Source of the DNA: Uranotaenia lowii
Taxonomy: Eukaryota; Arthropoda; Insecta; Diptera; Culicidae
Length of the DNA stretch: 64,000 nt
Assembly (NCBI RefSeq): GCF_029784155.1
Contig: NC_073691.1
Location: forward strand, 54,817,978-54,881,977
Direction: 5' to 3'
This document shows, in pieces, positions 33,340 through 44,764 of the stretch. The notes beneath the pieces were generated by a model, which did not search any database, was not told where the DNA came from, and saw only the letters and a list, made by a program, of their open reading frames with translations. Position 1 is the first letter of the stretch. Every line of letters begins with the position of its first letter. Made by a program: the position numbers and the translations under genes.

Positions 33340-36300
33340 TTGATAAGATGGGAACCGATAAACGAAAGAATAATCGTAGCCAGATTCAGAACACGGGTTA
33401 GAAACCTTACAATGGTCCAGTGTTATGCGCCAATTGACGTTGCCGATTTGCAGGAGAAAGAGCAGTTTTACAGTCAATTGAACAGCGTGGTTGAGAGAAT
33501 TCCGAAGGGTGACATTCAAATCCACTTAGGCGACTTCAACGCAAAGATTGGCTCCGATAATCAGGACTTTGAACGCATCATGGGGCGCCATGGCTTAGGA
33601 CAGATGGGCGAAAACGGAGAGCTGTTTGTAGAATTTTGTGGCAACAACAACATGGTGATCGGTGGATCGCTCTTCCCCCATCGACCAGCACATAAAATCA
33701 CTTGGGTATCCCGAGATGGCCGAACAGAAAATCAAATTGACCACATCTGCATCAGCCGAAAATGGAGAAGGAGCCTCCTTGATGTCCGCAACAAACGAAG
33801 CGCAGATATTGCATCTGACCATCACCTCGTCCTTGGCGAGATACGACTGAAAGTTGCGCGTGTCCAACGGCGCGAGGAGAAAGTCGGGTGTCGATACGAC
33901 GTTCGCCGGTTGGAGAATCCAGAGGTGAAAAGGGCATACGTTGAACAGCTAGAATCCCGAGCCTCGGAGCTGCCGACAGACGGAACAGTCGAAGAACAGT
34001 GGGGTGGAATCAAGAATGCCTTTATCACGACGATCCATGGTACTCTCGGTAAAGTTTGTGGAAGACGAAGTGAATGGATGTCGGATGAAACCTGGATGAT
34101 GATCGATGATCGGAGAAAGGCGAAAGTTGGAATTGAGCAGGCATGTACCGGGTCAGCCAAAGCAGCCGCCCGCTTACGATATGCGGAGCTTGAAAAGGCA
34201 GCTAAACGAGCTTGTAGACGAGACAAGAGAGCCTGGACAAACTCCCTAGCCGAAGAGGGAGAAAGAGCCGCCGCCATTGGAGATATCCGATTATTATATG
34301 ATATTTTTCGCCGCCTTAGTGGTGCAAGGACTAATGCAAGAATGCCGCTGAAAGACCGAGCAGGTCAGCTGCTGACAGATCGAACAGATCAGCTCAAGCG
34401 TTGGACTGAGCATTTTGAACAACTTTTCCGAGTTACAAATAGCAATGGCCAACAGAACCCGCAGCTCGAGGCGCCCACAGTAAGTCGCATTAATTGCGGG
34501 CGTCAACTCGGAAGTGCCCTCGCTGGCTGAAATAGAAGCGGCAATGGGAATGAACATGAAATCCAACAAAGCACCTGGAATCGATTGCATTCCTGCTGAA
34601 ATGCTCAAAGCCGACCCTGCCTTGTCAGCACAAATGTTGCACCGTCTTTTCGCTGACATTTGGGATACTGCAACATTCCCGGCCGACTGAATGCAGGGTA
34701 TCCTCGTAAATGTCCCGAAGAAAGGAGACCTAACAGAGTGCGGTTACTGGCGTGGCATAGCTTTGATCTGTACAACCCTCAAAGTACTCTGCAAAGTGAT
34801 CCTGAACAGGATCCAGGAGAAAATTGACGCTACACTCCGACGGCAACAAGCTGGATACCGATCCGGACGATCATGTGTGGACCACATCACAACGCTACGA
34901 ATAATACTGGAACAAATCAACGAATTCCAGGACTCTCTTCTGCTGGTGTTCGTTGATTTCGAAAAAGCATTTGACCGACTGAACCACGAAAACATCTGGG
35001 CTGCTCTTAGACGACGAGGGGTCCCAGAGAAACTAGTCCATCTCATCGAAGCACAGTACGAGGCATTTTCGTGCAAGGTCTTGCACGACGGTGTCTTGTC
35101 CGAACCAATCCCGGTAACTGCTGGAGTGAGACAAGGATGTATTTTGTCACCGCTGCTTTTTCTCATCGTAATGGATGAGATCTTGACTGGATCGATTGAC
35201 TGTAGACCAAACCGAGGATTGCCGTGGAATCCTTCAGCGATTGAGCAACTGAACGACCTTGATCTGGCAGACGATATTGTTTTGCTCGCCCAAACACAAC
35301 TAGACATGCAGAGCAAACTCGAAGATCTCACCGAAAGCTCCAAGGCAGCAGGTCTCAAAATCAATGTCGGAAAGACCAAGTCGATTAAATCAACACAGAA
35401 AATCGTTCCAATTTCGTGGTAGCTGGACAACAGGTTGAGACAGTGGAGTGCTTCCAGTATCTTGGTAGCCAGATTACGCCTGATGGTGGAACCAAGAAGG
35501 ACATCGAAACCCGGATCAGAAAAGCCCGATTTGCGTTTGCGAGTCTCCGAAACATCTGGCGCTCACGCCGGATCTCTCTACGAACTGAGATCCGAATCTT
35601 CAACTCAAACGATAAATCCGTATTGCTGTACGGGTGTGAAACTTGGTGCACATATGCGGTGACGACGCGAAAACTGCATGTTTTTGTGAATCGCTGCCTG
35701 CGGAACATCATCCGCGCTTGGTGGCCTGGCAACTGGATCTCAAACGTTGAACTTCATCGTCGGTGTCATCAAAGGGCGCTAGAAATCGAGATTCGGGAAC
35801 GTAAGTGGAGATGGATTGGGCACACGCTGCGAAGAGATGAAAACGAGATTTGCAGAGAGGCGCTTGATTGGAATCCAGCATTGGGCATCGAAGAAGAGGC
35901 AGGCCCAAAAGCTCGTGGCGGCGAAGTCTAGCCGCTGAAATCCGCACAGTTGACGAGAACCAGGGGTGCCAGGTGGTTCTGTCAAAAATCAGGACAACAC
36001 GAAGTTAAAAATCAGGATTTTTCAGGACACCTCTTGATTCATGAAAATAATAACGATTTCTGCTTAGATTGCATAAATAAAGGCGCAATATAGGTGACGT
36101 AAACGCCTTGATTTATGCAACAACAGTACGCATCTTGTTGGCTGGCAGGTAGTTCATAACGAAAAACACCATTTGAATATCATTTGAACCAAAGATTACC
36201 ATCTGTTAAATAGGTTTAACTATTTTATAACCTATTTATTCAATTTTCTCATAGTTAAACTAACGATTTGATCATATTTAAGAGGTTTTATGAAAATCAG

Positions 36301-36460
36301 GACAAATCAGGACATTTCAGGGACGAATTTTCAAAAATCAGGACAACTCGAGAGTTTTTGAAAAATCAGGACGGTCTCTCGAAAATCAGGACAAATCCTG
36401 ATAAATCAGGACACCTGGCACCTCTGACGAGAACATTGGACCCTTAGGTAGGTAGGTAGG
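33340..36460 (+). pseudogene. RTE-type LINE relic (endonuclease + reverse transcriptase), disabled and interrupted
   Basis: The endonuclease starts abruptly at RWEPINERIIVARF, so the 5' end is truncated. GDFNAKIGSDN, NGELFVEFC, HKITWVSRDGRTENQIDHI and SDHHLVLGE follow in one frame to about 34480. After a frameshift come KAPGIDCIPAEML, a TGA (34688-34690) where Trp is expected, then VPKKGDL, YRSGRSCVDH, VFVDFEKAFDRLNHE, GVRQGCILSPLLF and the catalytic LADD. Further frameshifts lie at about 35385 and 35880. The C-terminal part reads ECFQYLGSQIT and RKWRWIGHTLRRD. A hAT element splits the last codons. The 3' end is a (TAGG)4 tail at 36445-36460. The clade is judged RTE from the EN and RT motifs. 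It cannot encode an active protein. Confidence 0.9.
35961..36426. mobile_element. hAT-type non-autonomous element (466 bp, perfect 8-bp TSD) inside the LINE relic
   Basis: The ends CAGGGGTGCCAGGTG and (rc) CAGAGGTGCCAGGTG match at 14 of 15. ACGAGAAC is duplicated outside (35953-35960 and 36427-36434). Taking out the element and one TSD rejoins the LINE coding strand. The motif ATCAGGACA recurs about ten times near both ends, which could be transposase-binding subterminal repeats. Confidence 0.93.
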
Positions 36461-36711
36461 TTGGTCACCACTCCAAGCCAGGTCCCGTCCCTCCCCTTTA
36501 CCTGAGGAGAAATGTCAAAACAATTCCTGGCAGGATATGCCAATGTGGAATCCCGGACGGCCCATTTCAGGGTTCATGCGAGATTAATTCTTAACTGGCA
36601 TTATTGATCTCTAGATACGAGAGAGCTCAGTTATGTCAGCGATTTCTATCGCTGATGTTTAAAGCTCTCTCATAATTGGCTCTCATGATGAGAGAGCAAA
36701 GATACTGGGAT

Positions 36712-36959
36712 GCAACGTTGCCAGATTTCAAACCGCTCAAGTCAGTAGGTTTGATGAAAATCGATAAATGTACTTTTTTTCAAAATGGAATGATCGTCAG
36801 GTACAATTTTCGTTTATCCACCCACAAAGTTCCTATAATTTTTTCGATAATCCGTAGAAAATGCTGAAAATCCGTAAATTTTGAGCATCGATCCGTAGCT
36901 CCGTGGAAATGCTTAAAATCCGTAGAACTACGGAGAAATTCGTAGATCTGAAAACGCTG
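36712..36959. mobile_element. hAT-type MITE (248 bp, perfect 8-bp TSD)
   Basis: The termini CAACGTTGCCAGATT and (rc) CAGCGTTTTCAGATC agree at 11 of 15. CTGGGATG is duplicated exactly (36704-36711 and 36960-36967). ATCCGTAGA-type phrases repeat in the right half. Confidence 0.85.
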
Positions 36960-37249
36960 CTGGGATGCTACAGTCTTCCGATTCCGATTCCCCCGGTTTT
37001 CACCGCGGAATTTTCATCATGGCGGGAGAATCGGAATAAAAACAGTTCTAGGAGGTTTTAAACAAGAAGACCAGTTGGATTTTCATCCTTTAACCATTTC
37101 CCATTGATTTCCCATATGACGCAAACTAGTTTAGTCGCGTTGTTGATGAAATAAGATTGTTCTCGTTCATTTTCACGAGAAGTGTAAATGAACCTTAATC
37201 AAAGAAACATTTCTCATAACGAAATTCAGAGGGTACTTCGGTTGCTTGT

Positions 37250-37480
37250 TTCTTCCACTTGATTAGTTCGCAAGATATGCAAAAAAAAATATGTGGGTGC
37301 CCCTCTCTTTTCTTATCTCTCCAATGAATGGAAGAAAAGAGGGGTCCATAGAAATTTTTACTGTATTCAAATACCCTGCCATGTCGAATTTGGTTCCAAT
37401 TTTATGATAAGTTTTCGAATTGTGAACATTTTTTTATGGGAGCTCTCCTCTCCGTTTTGTATCTACCCCGTAGAATTATT
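37250..37480. repeat. Interspersed repeat of the GGGTGCCCCTCTC type
   Basis: The segment GATTAGTT...ATGCAAAAAAAAATATG and following pyrimidine-rich text resembles 33040-33120 in the same orientation and, more loosely, 63250-63600. A second shared stretch, TTTACACTTCTC(A/G)TGAAAATGAACG, occurs at about 33147 and, inverted, at about 37165. This is an unclassified family. Confidence 0.5.
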
Positions 37481-37597
37481 TGAGATATTTGGGTAGAATA
37501 AATATCGTAGAAATAATTCCAAAACTCGAATCAAAAATACATGTGAGGAAAAAAATAGTTAAAACAGTTTTCGAAAATAATTTTCAAATTTTCAGAT

Positions 37598-37955
37598 GCC
37601 AATTTTAAATTCTCTAAAAAAAATTCCCCTTGAACATCTTTGTCGAAGACCTTAACTTCGTATCTTGGGCAAAAAAAATATTACCTGTTTTACAGGGGTT
37701 TGTCTTTTGGTATTGGAAAACAATTTGACATCACTACTGGGTACCTAGCGAGGTAATGCAATACATTTCATATGCAATACCTCTCGAGGCACTAGCAGTG
37801 ATGGCAATAAAATTAATTGTTTTTCAATGCCAAAAGACATACACCTGTTAAACAGCTAATAACTTTTTTGCCTAATAACCTAATTAGATACGAAGTTACG
37901 GTCTTGGGCAAAGTTGTTCAGCGGAAAATTTTCTTTAGAGAATTCACAAAATGGC
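37598..37955. mobile_element. Foldback MITE (358 bp)
   Basis: The arms of about 165 bp pair almost throughout. The left contains AAGACCTTAACTTCGTATCT and TTGTCTTTTGGTATTGG; the right contains their complements (AGATACGAAGTTACGGTCTT, CAATGCCAAAAGACA). The centre is near ATACATTTCATATGCAATAC. The ends are GCCAATTTT and its diverged complement. The TSD is not clear. Confidence 0.82.
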
Positions 37956-38877
37956 ACGAAAACCATTAGCAGTCTCGGCTCCACAGAATGATGAGTTTTG
38001 AACGAAAGCGAAACTTTTTATACCCCAGGGTTCGATAAATTCAAAAATGATCCAAAATCGACTCAGTCTACTGTATAGATATAGATCGTAATATTTATAT
38101 AACTCGAAAAACGTATGACTGCTATCAATAAACTTCACATGGTTTATAACGTTTTAAAACATATTATCATAACTGAATAGATTCCCGTAGGCCAGTAACT
38201 TTAACTTGGATCTGGTAAGATCATCCGACTTGTGGGAGTGAACGGTCGGAAGTGTGCCTCAATATCCGAATAAGTACAATGATTCATTTTACGAGCCCCC
38301 ACCTAACTTCATTGAAGGGGGATCCGATTTCCCGTAAATTCTGATTTCCGTTGTTCCCGCTCCGTATTTGGGTCTCAGCCTCAGCACGACCTGACTTTCC
38401 CACAGTCCCACGCGGCCGGCATGAAGTCAAAAGCTGTTCCTTTATCTCGGTAGTAATACCTGCCTTCTGAGTGTGGCTTTCTTTCCAGCCTCCCGGTGTT
38501 CCTCCCAAAAATTGAATGATGTGACCATTTTATCTGATGGCGGCATCGTTTTGTTTATGGCGAAAGAAGGTTTTACGTTTATGTTGGCTATATTTTATTT
38601 CTTTTATTCGAATTGTCACTCTACCAGAGCGCGGAGTTGACTCCATTCGAAATTGATCTGATAAAATTGCCCAAATTCGAAGACGAACGTGACCTTCGCC
38701 AAAAAATAAAACGTTAACTAATCGGAGAACATCCGCTTCAAATGAAAAACAGTAGAATGAAAATTTTATGCATTCAAATGAATATTTTATTTTTAAAGTG
38801 AATCAGTTGATAATAAATTTGTAAAATATTTTGGATGTATCAATTTCTGAACCATGTTGAAATATGTTAAACAGCTG
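37956..38877. other. DNA with no recognised feature
   Basis: A more GC-rich block at 38200-38520 holds a 74-codon minus-strand frame starting MGGTPGGWKESHT that I do not recognise. I do not call it a gene. Confidence 0.5.
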
Positions 38878-38879
38878 TA

Positions 38880-39580
38880 CACTCAGAGGAAATCTTATTA
38901 TAAATTTCATAAGATACATCTTATGAACCTCTTTTTTGTGTCCAAACTAATTTTTCATAAGAGTCTTATGAAATTCTTTCAATTTTCATACGATGTTCTT
39001 ATGAAAAATAGAAGAAACGGCTTTGTGAAAAAATGATGAACACATTCATTCATAGCATCAGTTTTTTTTCATCATCTAACAGTACGAAGCAATCGCCATT
39101 ATAGTTTTCCTTCAATGTTAAATGTTATTGTTATCTCCGGAATGGTAAGTTCGATTTGATGTTTTTGGTGTGAACGTTGAATATATTAGTAAACTAAAAT
39201 ACATTATTTGTTTACTTTTCAGCAAGCTGATCGGCAAAAAACGAAAGGTCGAGGATTAAGATGCGGCAAAAAAAACCTTGATGGAGCCGTCTGTTGATGC
39301 GCTGCTGATGGTGACAATGAAGGATTTAATTTTAAACGAATTTGGCAAACAATAAAGTGAATGTTTTCAGCATGAAATATCGAGAATTTTTCTTATTAGA
39401 AAGTGATTTACTGTTTCCATAAGAATCTCTTATGAAAAGCAACAACCTCTCATTGCAGTAGGCGTTCATCTTCAGAATTCATTCGCGTCATAAGACAATC
39501 TTATAAATTTCATAAATTTTTCTTATGGCGCCACTTCATAAGAGAATCTTATGGCATACATAATAGTATTTTTCTGAGTG
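38880..39580 (+). mobile_element. TA-flanked CACTCAG element, copy 1 (701 bp), with intron-bearing cassette
   Basis: The ends CACTCAGAGGAAATCTTATT and (rc) CACTCAGAAAAATACTATTA are inverted. TA is duplicated (38878-38879 and 39581-39582). Subterminal palindromes of the type CATAAGANNCTCTTATG occur several times at both ends. The middle holds a gene-like cassette at about 39060-39360. Its relative at 41912-42598 lies in the opposite orientation. There is no transposase. TA targeting suggests a Tc1/mariner-type mobiliser. Confidence 0.88.
39117..39356 (+). pseudogene. Intron-bearing gene-like cassette in TA element copy 1
   Basis: A donor AATG|GTAAGTT at 39144/39145 and an acceptor TTTACTTTTCAG ending at 39222 define a 78-nt intron, the same length as in the second element. 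Exon 2 aligns with the other copy in the frame reading KKRKVED, stop, DAAKKTLMEPSVDALLMVTM, ending KQ then TAA overlapping AATAAA. The in-frame TAA at about 39255 and another stop in exon 1 disable this copy. The product is unknown. Confidence 0.5.
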
Positions 39581-39582
39581 TA

Positions 39583-41562
39583 ATATTTTTATTACAAAAA
39601 TACTTTTCTGTAAAACTTTTATACTATTTTTATTTTTTTATTTTAATTTTAAAGCCACTTAATACCATTTTATTTGAATGGACGGATGGTTTGAAATTCC
39701 CTTAGTTGCATACATAGATTCTATTTTGATTTCTACAATCCATCCATAGGATAAAAGAAAAAAAAATCAGCTCGAAGTTTGATTTAATTCAATGAGCTGG
39801 AAAAGCGGATTCTTTGCTGATGGTATGCGAGTATGCAAATAAAAGTTCCGCTGCAAGACTGATGGCCATCCACAATCGAAACTTTTTGATGAATTGCAGA
39901 TTCACACCGCCGGTATCGATTTGTCCTAGAAGCGGAAAATGTGTAGCAAACAAACTTTTCCGCGCCAAATTGTCACAACCGAAACGAATCGACGCCCTAA
40001 AAAAACAAATGAAAAAAAAATTTTAGTCAAATTACAGTTTGTCCGGAAGAACTTTGCCCTACTTTTTTCCGTCCCGAGGAACGCACTAAGAGCAGTTTGT
40101 CCATTGGAGTGCGAAAATCCGCTAGCCTCATGGAACTCATAATTGAGTCATACACCCTACACACACAAAAGGAAAAATCAATTTGACAAAGAAGATGTTA
40201 CTGGCTTCCATCACTTCCGTCAATGCTGGAGATAGAGAATGTATCCTTTCCTAATCTGGGCGGGATTGTTGGGCAAGACCTTGACAAAACCCTTTCTTCC
40301 GGAATATTTTTCCTTCGATTGACAAATTTCGCATGGCTAAAACAAACAAAAAATCAAATAACATCACGCTCGATTATCATCACGACAACGATAGGAAGCG
40401 GAAGGAACACAAAAATAACATAAGATGAAGCACCGGATGGAAAGTAAAATTCATCGTTAGAATTTCACAGATAGCTGGAAAAAATATTTTTTTTACAGAA
40501 ACAAATCATTTTTCTGAAAAACAAGTGAGAAATTGGAAAAATTTATTAAAAACTCTTAACTCAGAATTAATTTAAATTATGGAACTCAATCTAATTGCTT
40601 GAGATATTTCAATTGTTTTGCCATCGACACGACACAAGTATTAAATAGCGAATTTTAGTCGACGAGCTTAAGTAACAAGCGTTTTTGAAAAGAGTAGCTG
40701 AATCGGGTAAGCGGGCACATCGGTTGGATCCTCTTGATTCCTTCGAAACATCCTGGCAAGATCATCAGTTTAAATGCATTAAGCGTCTAAAATAACCCAT
40801 TAAAGCTGTTATAATGGGTTTCCGGTGAAGATAGTGTGTACATATCAGTGATTGAATTTTGCTGAGCATGAGTTGATCAACCATCTCTCGCTCAACGCTT
40901 TACTCGGAAGCAAAGGTTGCTTTGAGGCAGCGAAAACGACAAAACCGATGATGTATACGCTCTCAACATGGCCGCCTTCATGAAGCAATATACATTCGAG
41001 GCAGCGAATCCAAAAAACCAAACGAATGGCTCTCACTCATCTCCTGTCACAACCTTGAGGGAACCGAATTCAAAAGGCAGAGCAAACCCGAGTCTCCTCG
41101 TTTGTGCCTGGATCGAATGCGTGAGGTTTTTCTGCTATTGCTATTATTGCACAGCAACCGCACGCAGGCAGCTAGTTTTTTCATTTCTTTTTCTTCCCCC
41201 CTCTTTCACCATACGTTGCGGGCCGTGCAACGCAATAAGTTCGGTTGTTTTTGTTGTTGCCTCAACCTTTGCGGTCGGCTCGAGTTATTCAAATTCAACA
41301 ACGTAAATGAGTATGTGTGCCTCGTCTTCTTCATGCATCATGTAGCAACCGAACGTTGAGAGAGTTCGTTCGGGGCAGCAAACGGATAGTGTCTCTCAGA
41401 GCAGATCCTCCTCATGGGGGGAGGTTTGAATGAATGTATATGTATCGTCTCCTGTATAGCTATGCGAGGCCTCAAAGTGTGTATTTTGAATGCCTCTGAT
41501 GAGGAAATTGGTGAGGATTTCAATCACTGGTACATATCAACAATGGGATGCCAAAATGAAAA
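39583..41562. other. DNA with no recognised gene
   Basis: A GC-richer stretch at about 40840-41560 contains several medium frames on both strands, none with recognisable content. It could be host non-coding sequence or part of the BEL 3' LTR next to it. Confidence 0.45.
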
Positions 41563-41911
41563 CAATCTGAGCAGTGCGGCTAGTGGTGCCGACATCCTCC
41601 CTCGGGTGTATCTCAGCCGTCCATGAGACTGCACTGTTCTGATTCTTTTCGCTACTCACGTTCGGTCGGCCTAGGAATGGACCGCTCGCTTCAATACTCC
41701 ATTTGCCGTCTCCACCCCAGCTGTACGGATCCTATGAATATCTCCACCACACGGCCTCGTACCCAGCCGTTTTGGGTCCTTGGATCCACGATAAATACCA
41801 AGCTGCCAACTTCAATAGGTTCCACGTCTTGTCCTGCCGTCGTAAGATAGGAAGGTACTCCTTCTTCCAGTGACTTCAGCAGATGTCGATTTCTCGCTGA
41901 ATAAGACCCTA

Positions 41912-42598
41912 CACTCAGAAAAATCCTATTATGTATGCCATAAGATTCTCTTATAAAGTGGCGCCATAAGAAAAAATAATGAAATTCATAAGATTGTCTT
42001 ATGATCGAATGAACTCGAGGGATGAACACTGGTGCCAATGAGGGGTTGTTGCGTTTCATAAGATATTATTATGGGAAAAGGATGTGTCGCATAAAATTAA
42101 AATAAATCAAGTTTTTTTTCATTTAAATTTATTTTCTGCCTTGTTCGTATGAAATAACATCATCGTGATAATCAGCTGCCTTTCAACATCTGGTTCTATC
42201 AAAAGTTTTATTGCGCCTCGGACCTTTGACTTCGCCTTTTGCCATACTAACCAATCTGAAAAGTAAATAAACATGAAATGTACCTATTAAGACAAATATT
42301 TTCAACAAAAAATAAATTTCAACTAAAACTTACCATTTTGGAAGATCAAAATCACATTGGAGTGTTGAAGGAAAGTAGTAAATTTTAAACTGATGAGTGC
42401 TTCTGACGACGATAAAGTATGACTGTGTTGAATGTGTTCATTATTTTTTTCACAATGCGGTTTCTTCTATTTTTCATAACAACTTCGTATGAAATTTAAA
42501 AGAATTTCATAAGACTCTTATGAAACATAATTTTACACTCTAAAAAGCGGTTCATAAGAAGCATCTTATGAAAATAATAATAGAAATTTGCCTGAGTG
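41912..42598 (-). mobile_element. TA-flanked CACTCAG element, copy 2 (687 bp), inside the BEL integrase
   Basis: The ends CACTCAGAAAAATCCTATTA and (rc) CACTCAGGCAAATTTCTATT are inverted. TA is duplicated (41910-41911 and 42599-42600). It shares the CATAAGA/TCTTATG subterminal palindromes and the internal cassette with copy 1, in opposite orientation. It interrupts BEL between NLWDTY and YSARNRHLL, so it is younger than that element. Confidence 0.9.
42119..42334 (-). pseudogene. Intron-bearing gene-like cassette in TA element copy 2
   Basis: The donor AATG|GTAAGTTT at 42334/42333 and the acceptor TTTACTTTTCAG ending at 42256 give a 78-nt intron. Joined across it, one frame is open from upstream (no ATG found) through IFQNDWLVWQKAKSKVRGAI and LLIEPDVERQLIITMMLF to a TGA at 42121-42119. 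An AATAAA overlaps the end of the frame. The piece EPDVERQLIITM aligns with EPSVDALLMVTM of copy 1. The function is not recognised. Confidence 0.5.
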
Positions 42599-42888
42599 TA
42601 TGTATCCCAAAGGTTTAGTTGGATTTCAATTAGAACTGCGGGTTTAATATCGTTGGAACTCCCCAAAAAAAAGTAGTTCGGAGGAAGCGCTTCAAATTCA
42701 GCGGAATCGAAGGGAAGTTTGGTCAGACTCCTTGAATTATATGCCTCCACTATCAAAGTAATGAGCCCATCGTCGTCTAATTTACCCTCAGAGTACCCAT
42801 CTTCCATTGTCACCTTGACAGATCACACCAGTCGTTCCCACACGCTCCCCATGCCCACGAAGGGTTGAACTTCCATTTAGTATCGGCC

Positions 42889-43182
42889 GGTTGTCATCTA
42901 CGGGCACGAGACGTGGATATTGCTCGAGGACGAGCTGCTCACACTCGGAATATTTCAGCGACGAGTGTTAAGAACCTTCTTTGGCGGCGTGCAGGAGAAC
43001 GGAGTGTGGAGGCGATGGATGAACCACGAGCTCGCGCGACTCTACAGCAAACCCAGTAGTAAAAGGTGGTGAAGACTGGCCGGGTGCGCTGGGCAGGACA
43101 TGTTGCGAGAATGCTGGATGACTGTCCTGCAGAACAGATGATCGCTACGAATCCGGTAGGAACGAGACGAGCAGGTGCGCTT
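42889..43182 (+). pseudogene. RTE-type LINE C-terminal fragment inserted in BEL relic
   Basis: Plus-strand frames read VVIYGHETW, LGIFQRRVLRTFFGGVQENG, VWRRWMNHELARLY, then after a shift RVRWAGHVARMLDDCPAEQM and NPVGTRRAGA. This is the C-terminal region after the RT in BovB/RTE-like LINEs. It lies between two parts of the BEL integrase, so it was inserted as a 5'-truncated copy. It is not the same subfamily as 33340-36460, whose tail reads WRWIGHTLRRD. Confidence 0.85.
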
Positions 43183-43846
43183 CTTTTCGCCCCAAACGAA
43201 GTTCGTCCCTTTGTTACTCAAAAATGTAGCCAGTGTACCGCGGCGTCCTACAAAGCGTCTGACTGCAAGGATACAGCAGAAAGATGTGGAGAGTAAGGAC
43301 ACCGCCTCAAATTGCATGGCATGCTCGGCCGTTTGAATGACCGATTTTGACGAGAAGTGGGCCGAAATAATCCAACCCCATGTAGGTAAACGGCCACTCT
43401 CGTTCAGCTAGCCAAGCTGGTTGTAATAGAGCCATCGAAATGATGGATGGTTCAGCTTTCCGGATTCTACAGGTCATATAGCTTCGGCTAATGCGTCGAG
43501 TCATGGTACAGAGGCCAGAAATGGAGTACAGCTTCTGACCTTGTTGACGACGGTTTCGGAGTTTGCATGGTTGTAGCGTCGGTGATAATAATCCACGATC
43601 AACATCGTCACACGGTGCTTCCGTGGTAAAATTATCGGGAATCGGATGTCGTAGGGAGCCGGTTTTTACTCCATAATTCGGCTATTCTCCCGTAGCACAC
43701 CAAGGAATGATACAAGTCAAGTGATCGAGCATTCTGGAACGCTTTCGCCTGGTGGCCTTCCACTTGCAACTGCACCTGCTTGTAGATGGTTGCAATTGCC
43801 ACTATCAGATCCGGTTTTTCATAATTTCAAGGTTTTCAGATGATTT

Positions 43847-44764
43847 TTAGAAATGATGAAAAAAAAACGGAGAATGTATTCGAGTTATAAGTACAGTCGC
43901 TCGTTTCTCTTCGTCAGTTGGCTGAACATTCTTCGATGAGCCTGGCCAATTTTCCTCCGGTAATCGTAAAAACTCGGGTCCGCTAAACCACAACTCATCC
44001 TCCCCATCCACATATTCACTAGGTAGCTTCATCAGCAGGATTCAGTTTCGACGTTAACCATCGCAAATCCGCAGCCGTAGTGTGCTCCAGGATCTCGCCT
44101 ATCCGGTGCGCCACAAACGGTCGATAGTTCCTCGTGTCTGCGTTTATCCACGACCACCCAGTTTGGGAATCGGTAAAAAGTACGTATCTCGAAATGGAGA
44201 TGCCAATGTGTTGAAAAATGAAGATCAGCAATCGAGTTCCCAACACGCAGCTCTGCAACTCTTATCTGGGAATCGATATCGGCTTGAGTGGCGTAACTTT
44301 CGCTTTTTCAGACACTAGTTAATACTCCGCTGTTCCATCTGGCCTGATGATTCGGATGTACGTCGCACAAGAGTCTACGAAGATGTGGATTTCTGCATTG
44401 TTATGAGTCCCATTCACAGCATCAGGAAAGTAGCAAAGCGCTAGCCAAACGTTGTCGATGAAGTCTATCATTTGGGTCCATTCAAACCACTGTTCAATAT
44501 TGCGTCGTTAACTGCTTCCTGTCATCCACTTCCCGCTCACCACAAGTCCTGGATAAGCACTTTACCGTGGATTAGAAACGATGCCAACAGACCCAGCGGG
44601 TCAAAGGGAGTCATGACGTTCCTAAATATCTGCTTCTGGGTTGGTCTGGATACAGTTCGAAGAAATTCCCTAACTTCGACACTCAGTTGGGTCGAGAATC
44701 CGAGTTCTTCGTTTGAGAATCTCCACAGCATGCCCAGCCCTCGTGCTGTTTTATCTTCGGTCAA
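43847..44764 (-). pseudogene. BEL/Pao RNase H and connection-domain relic
   Basis: On the minus strand 44764-44537 reads RGLGMLWRFSNEELGF and VMTPFDPLGLLASFLIHGKV, the conserved connection after the RT. 44258-44040 reads YVLFTDSQTGWSWINADTRN and FVAHRIGEILEHT, the RNase H region with its Asp. 44032-43900 reads DELWFSGPEFLRLPEENWP, the usual link to integrase. Frames are broken between blocks. Confidence 0.85.

Larger units (their letters stand above)
41690..43504 (-). pseudogene. BEL/Pao integrase relic, split into pieces
   Basis: Reading on the minus strand, 43504-43307 gives RKAEPSII...WPFTYMGLDYFGPLLVK, containing the first catalytic Asp. 43317-43184 gives AVRRFVGRRGTLATFLSNKGTNFVWG, where the second Asp of the usual SDNGTNF is replaced by Asn-Lys. 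After an RTE fragment, 42813-42601 gives DDDGLITLIVEAYNSRSLT and FEALPPNYFFLGSS. After a TA element, 41905-41690 gives the C-terminal VGSLVFIVDPRTQNGWVRGR. Stops separate the parts. The order and motifs are those of BEL/Pao integrase. Confidence 0.85.

Noticed and set aside
33822..35430. 151- and 228-codon minus-strand frames opposite the LINE relic
   Set aside because: They are antisense shadows of the RTE reverse transcriptase and endonuclease frames.
38284..38508. 74-codon minus-strand frame MGGTPGGWKESHT
   Set aside because: No recognised domain, no splice or poly(A) context, and length within chance for a GC-richer block.
41000..41562. Full 3' LTR of the BEL element
   Set aside because: Only the outer 32 bp could be matched to the other LTR by eye; the remainder does not align, so a complete LTR is not claimed.
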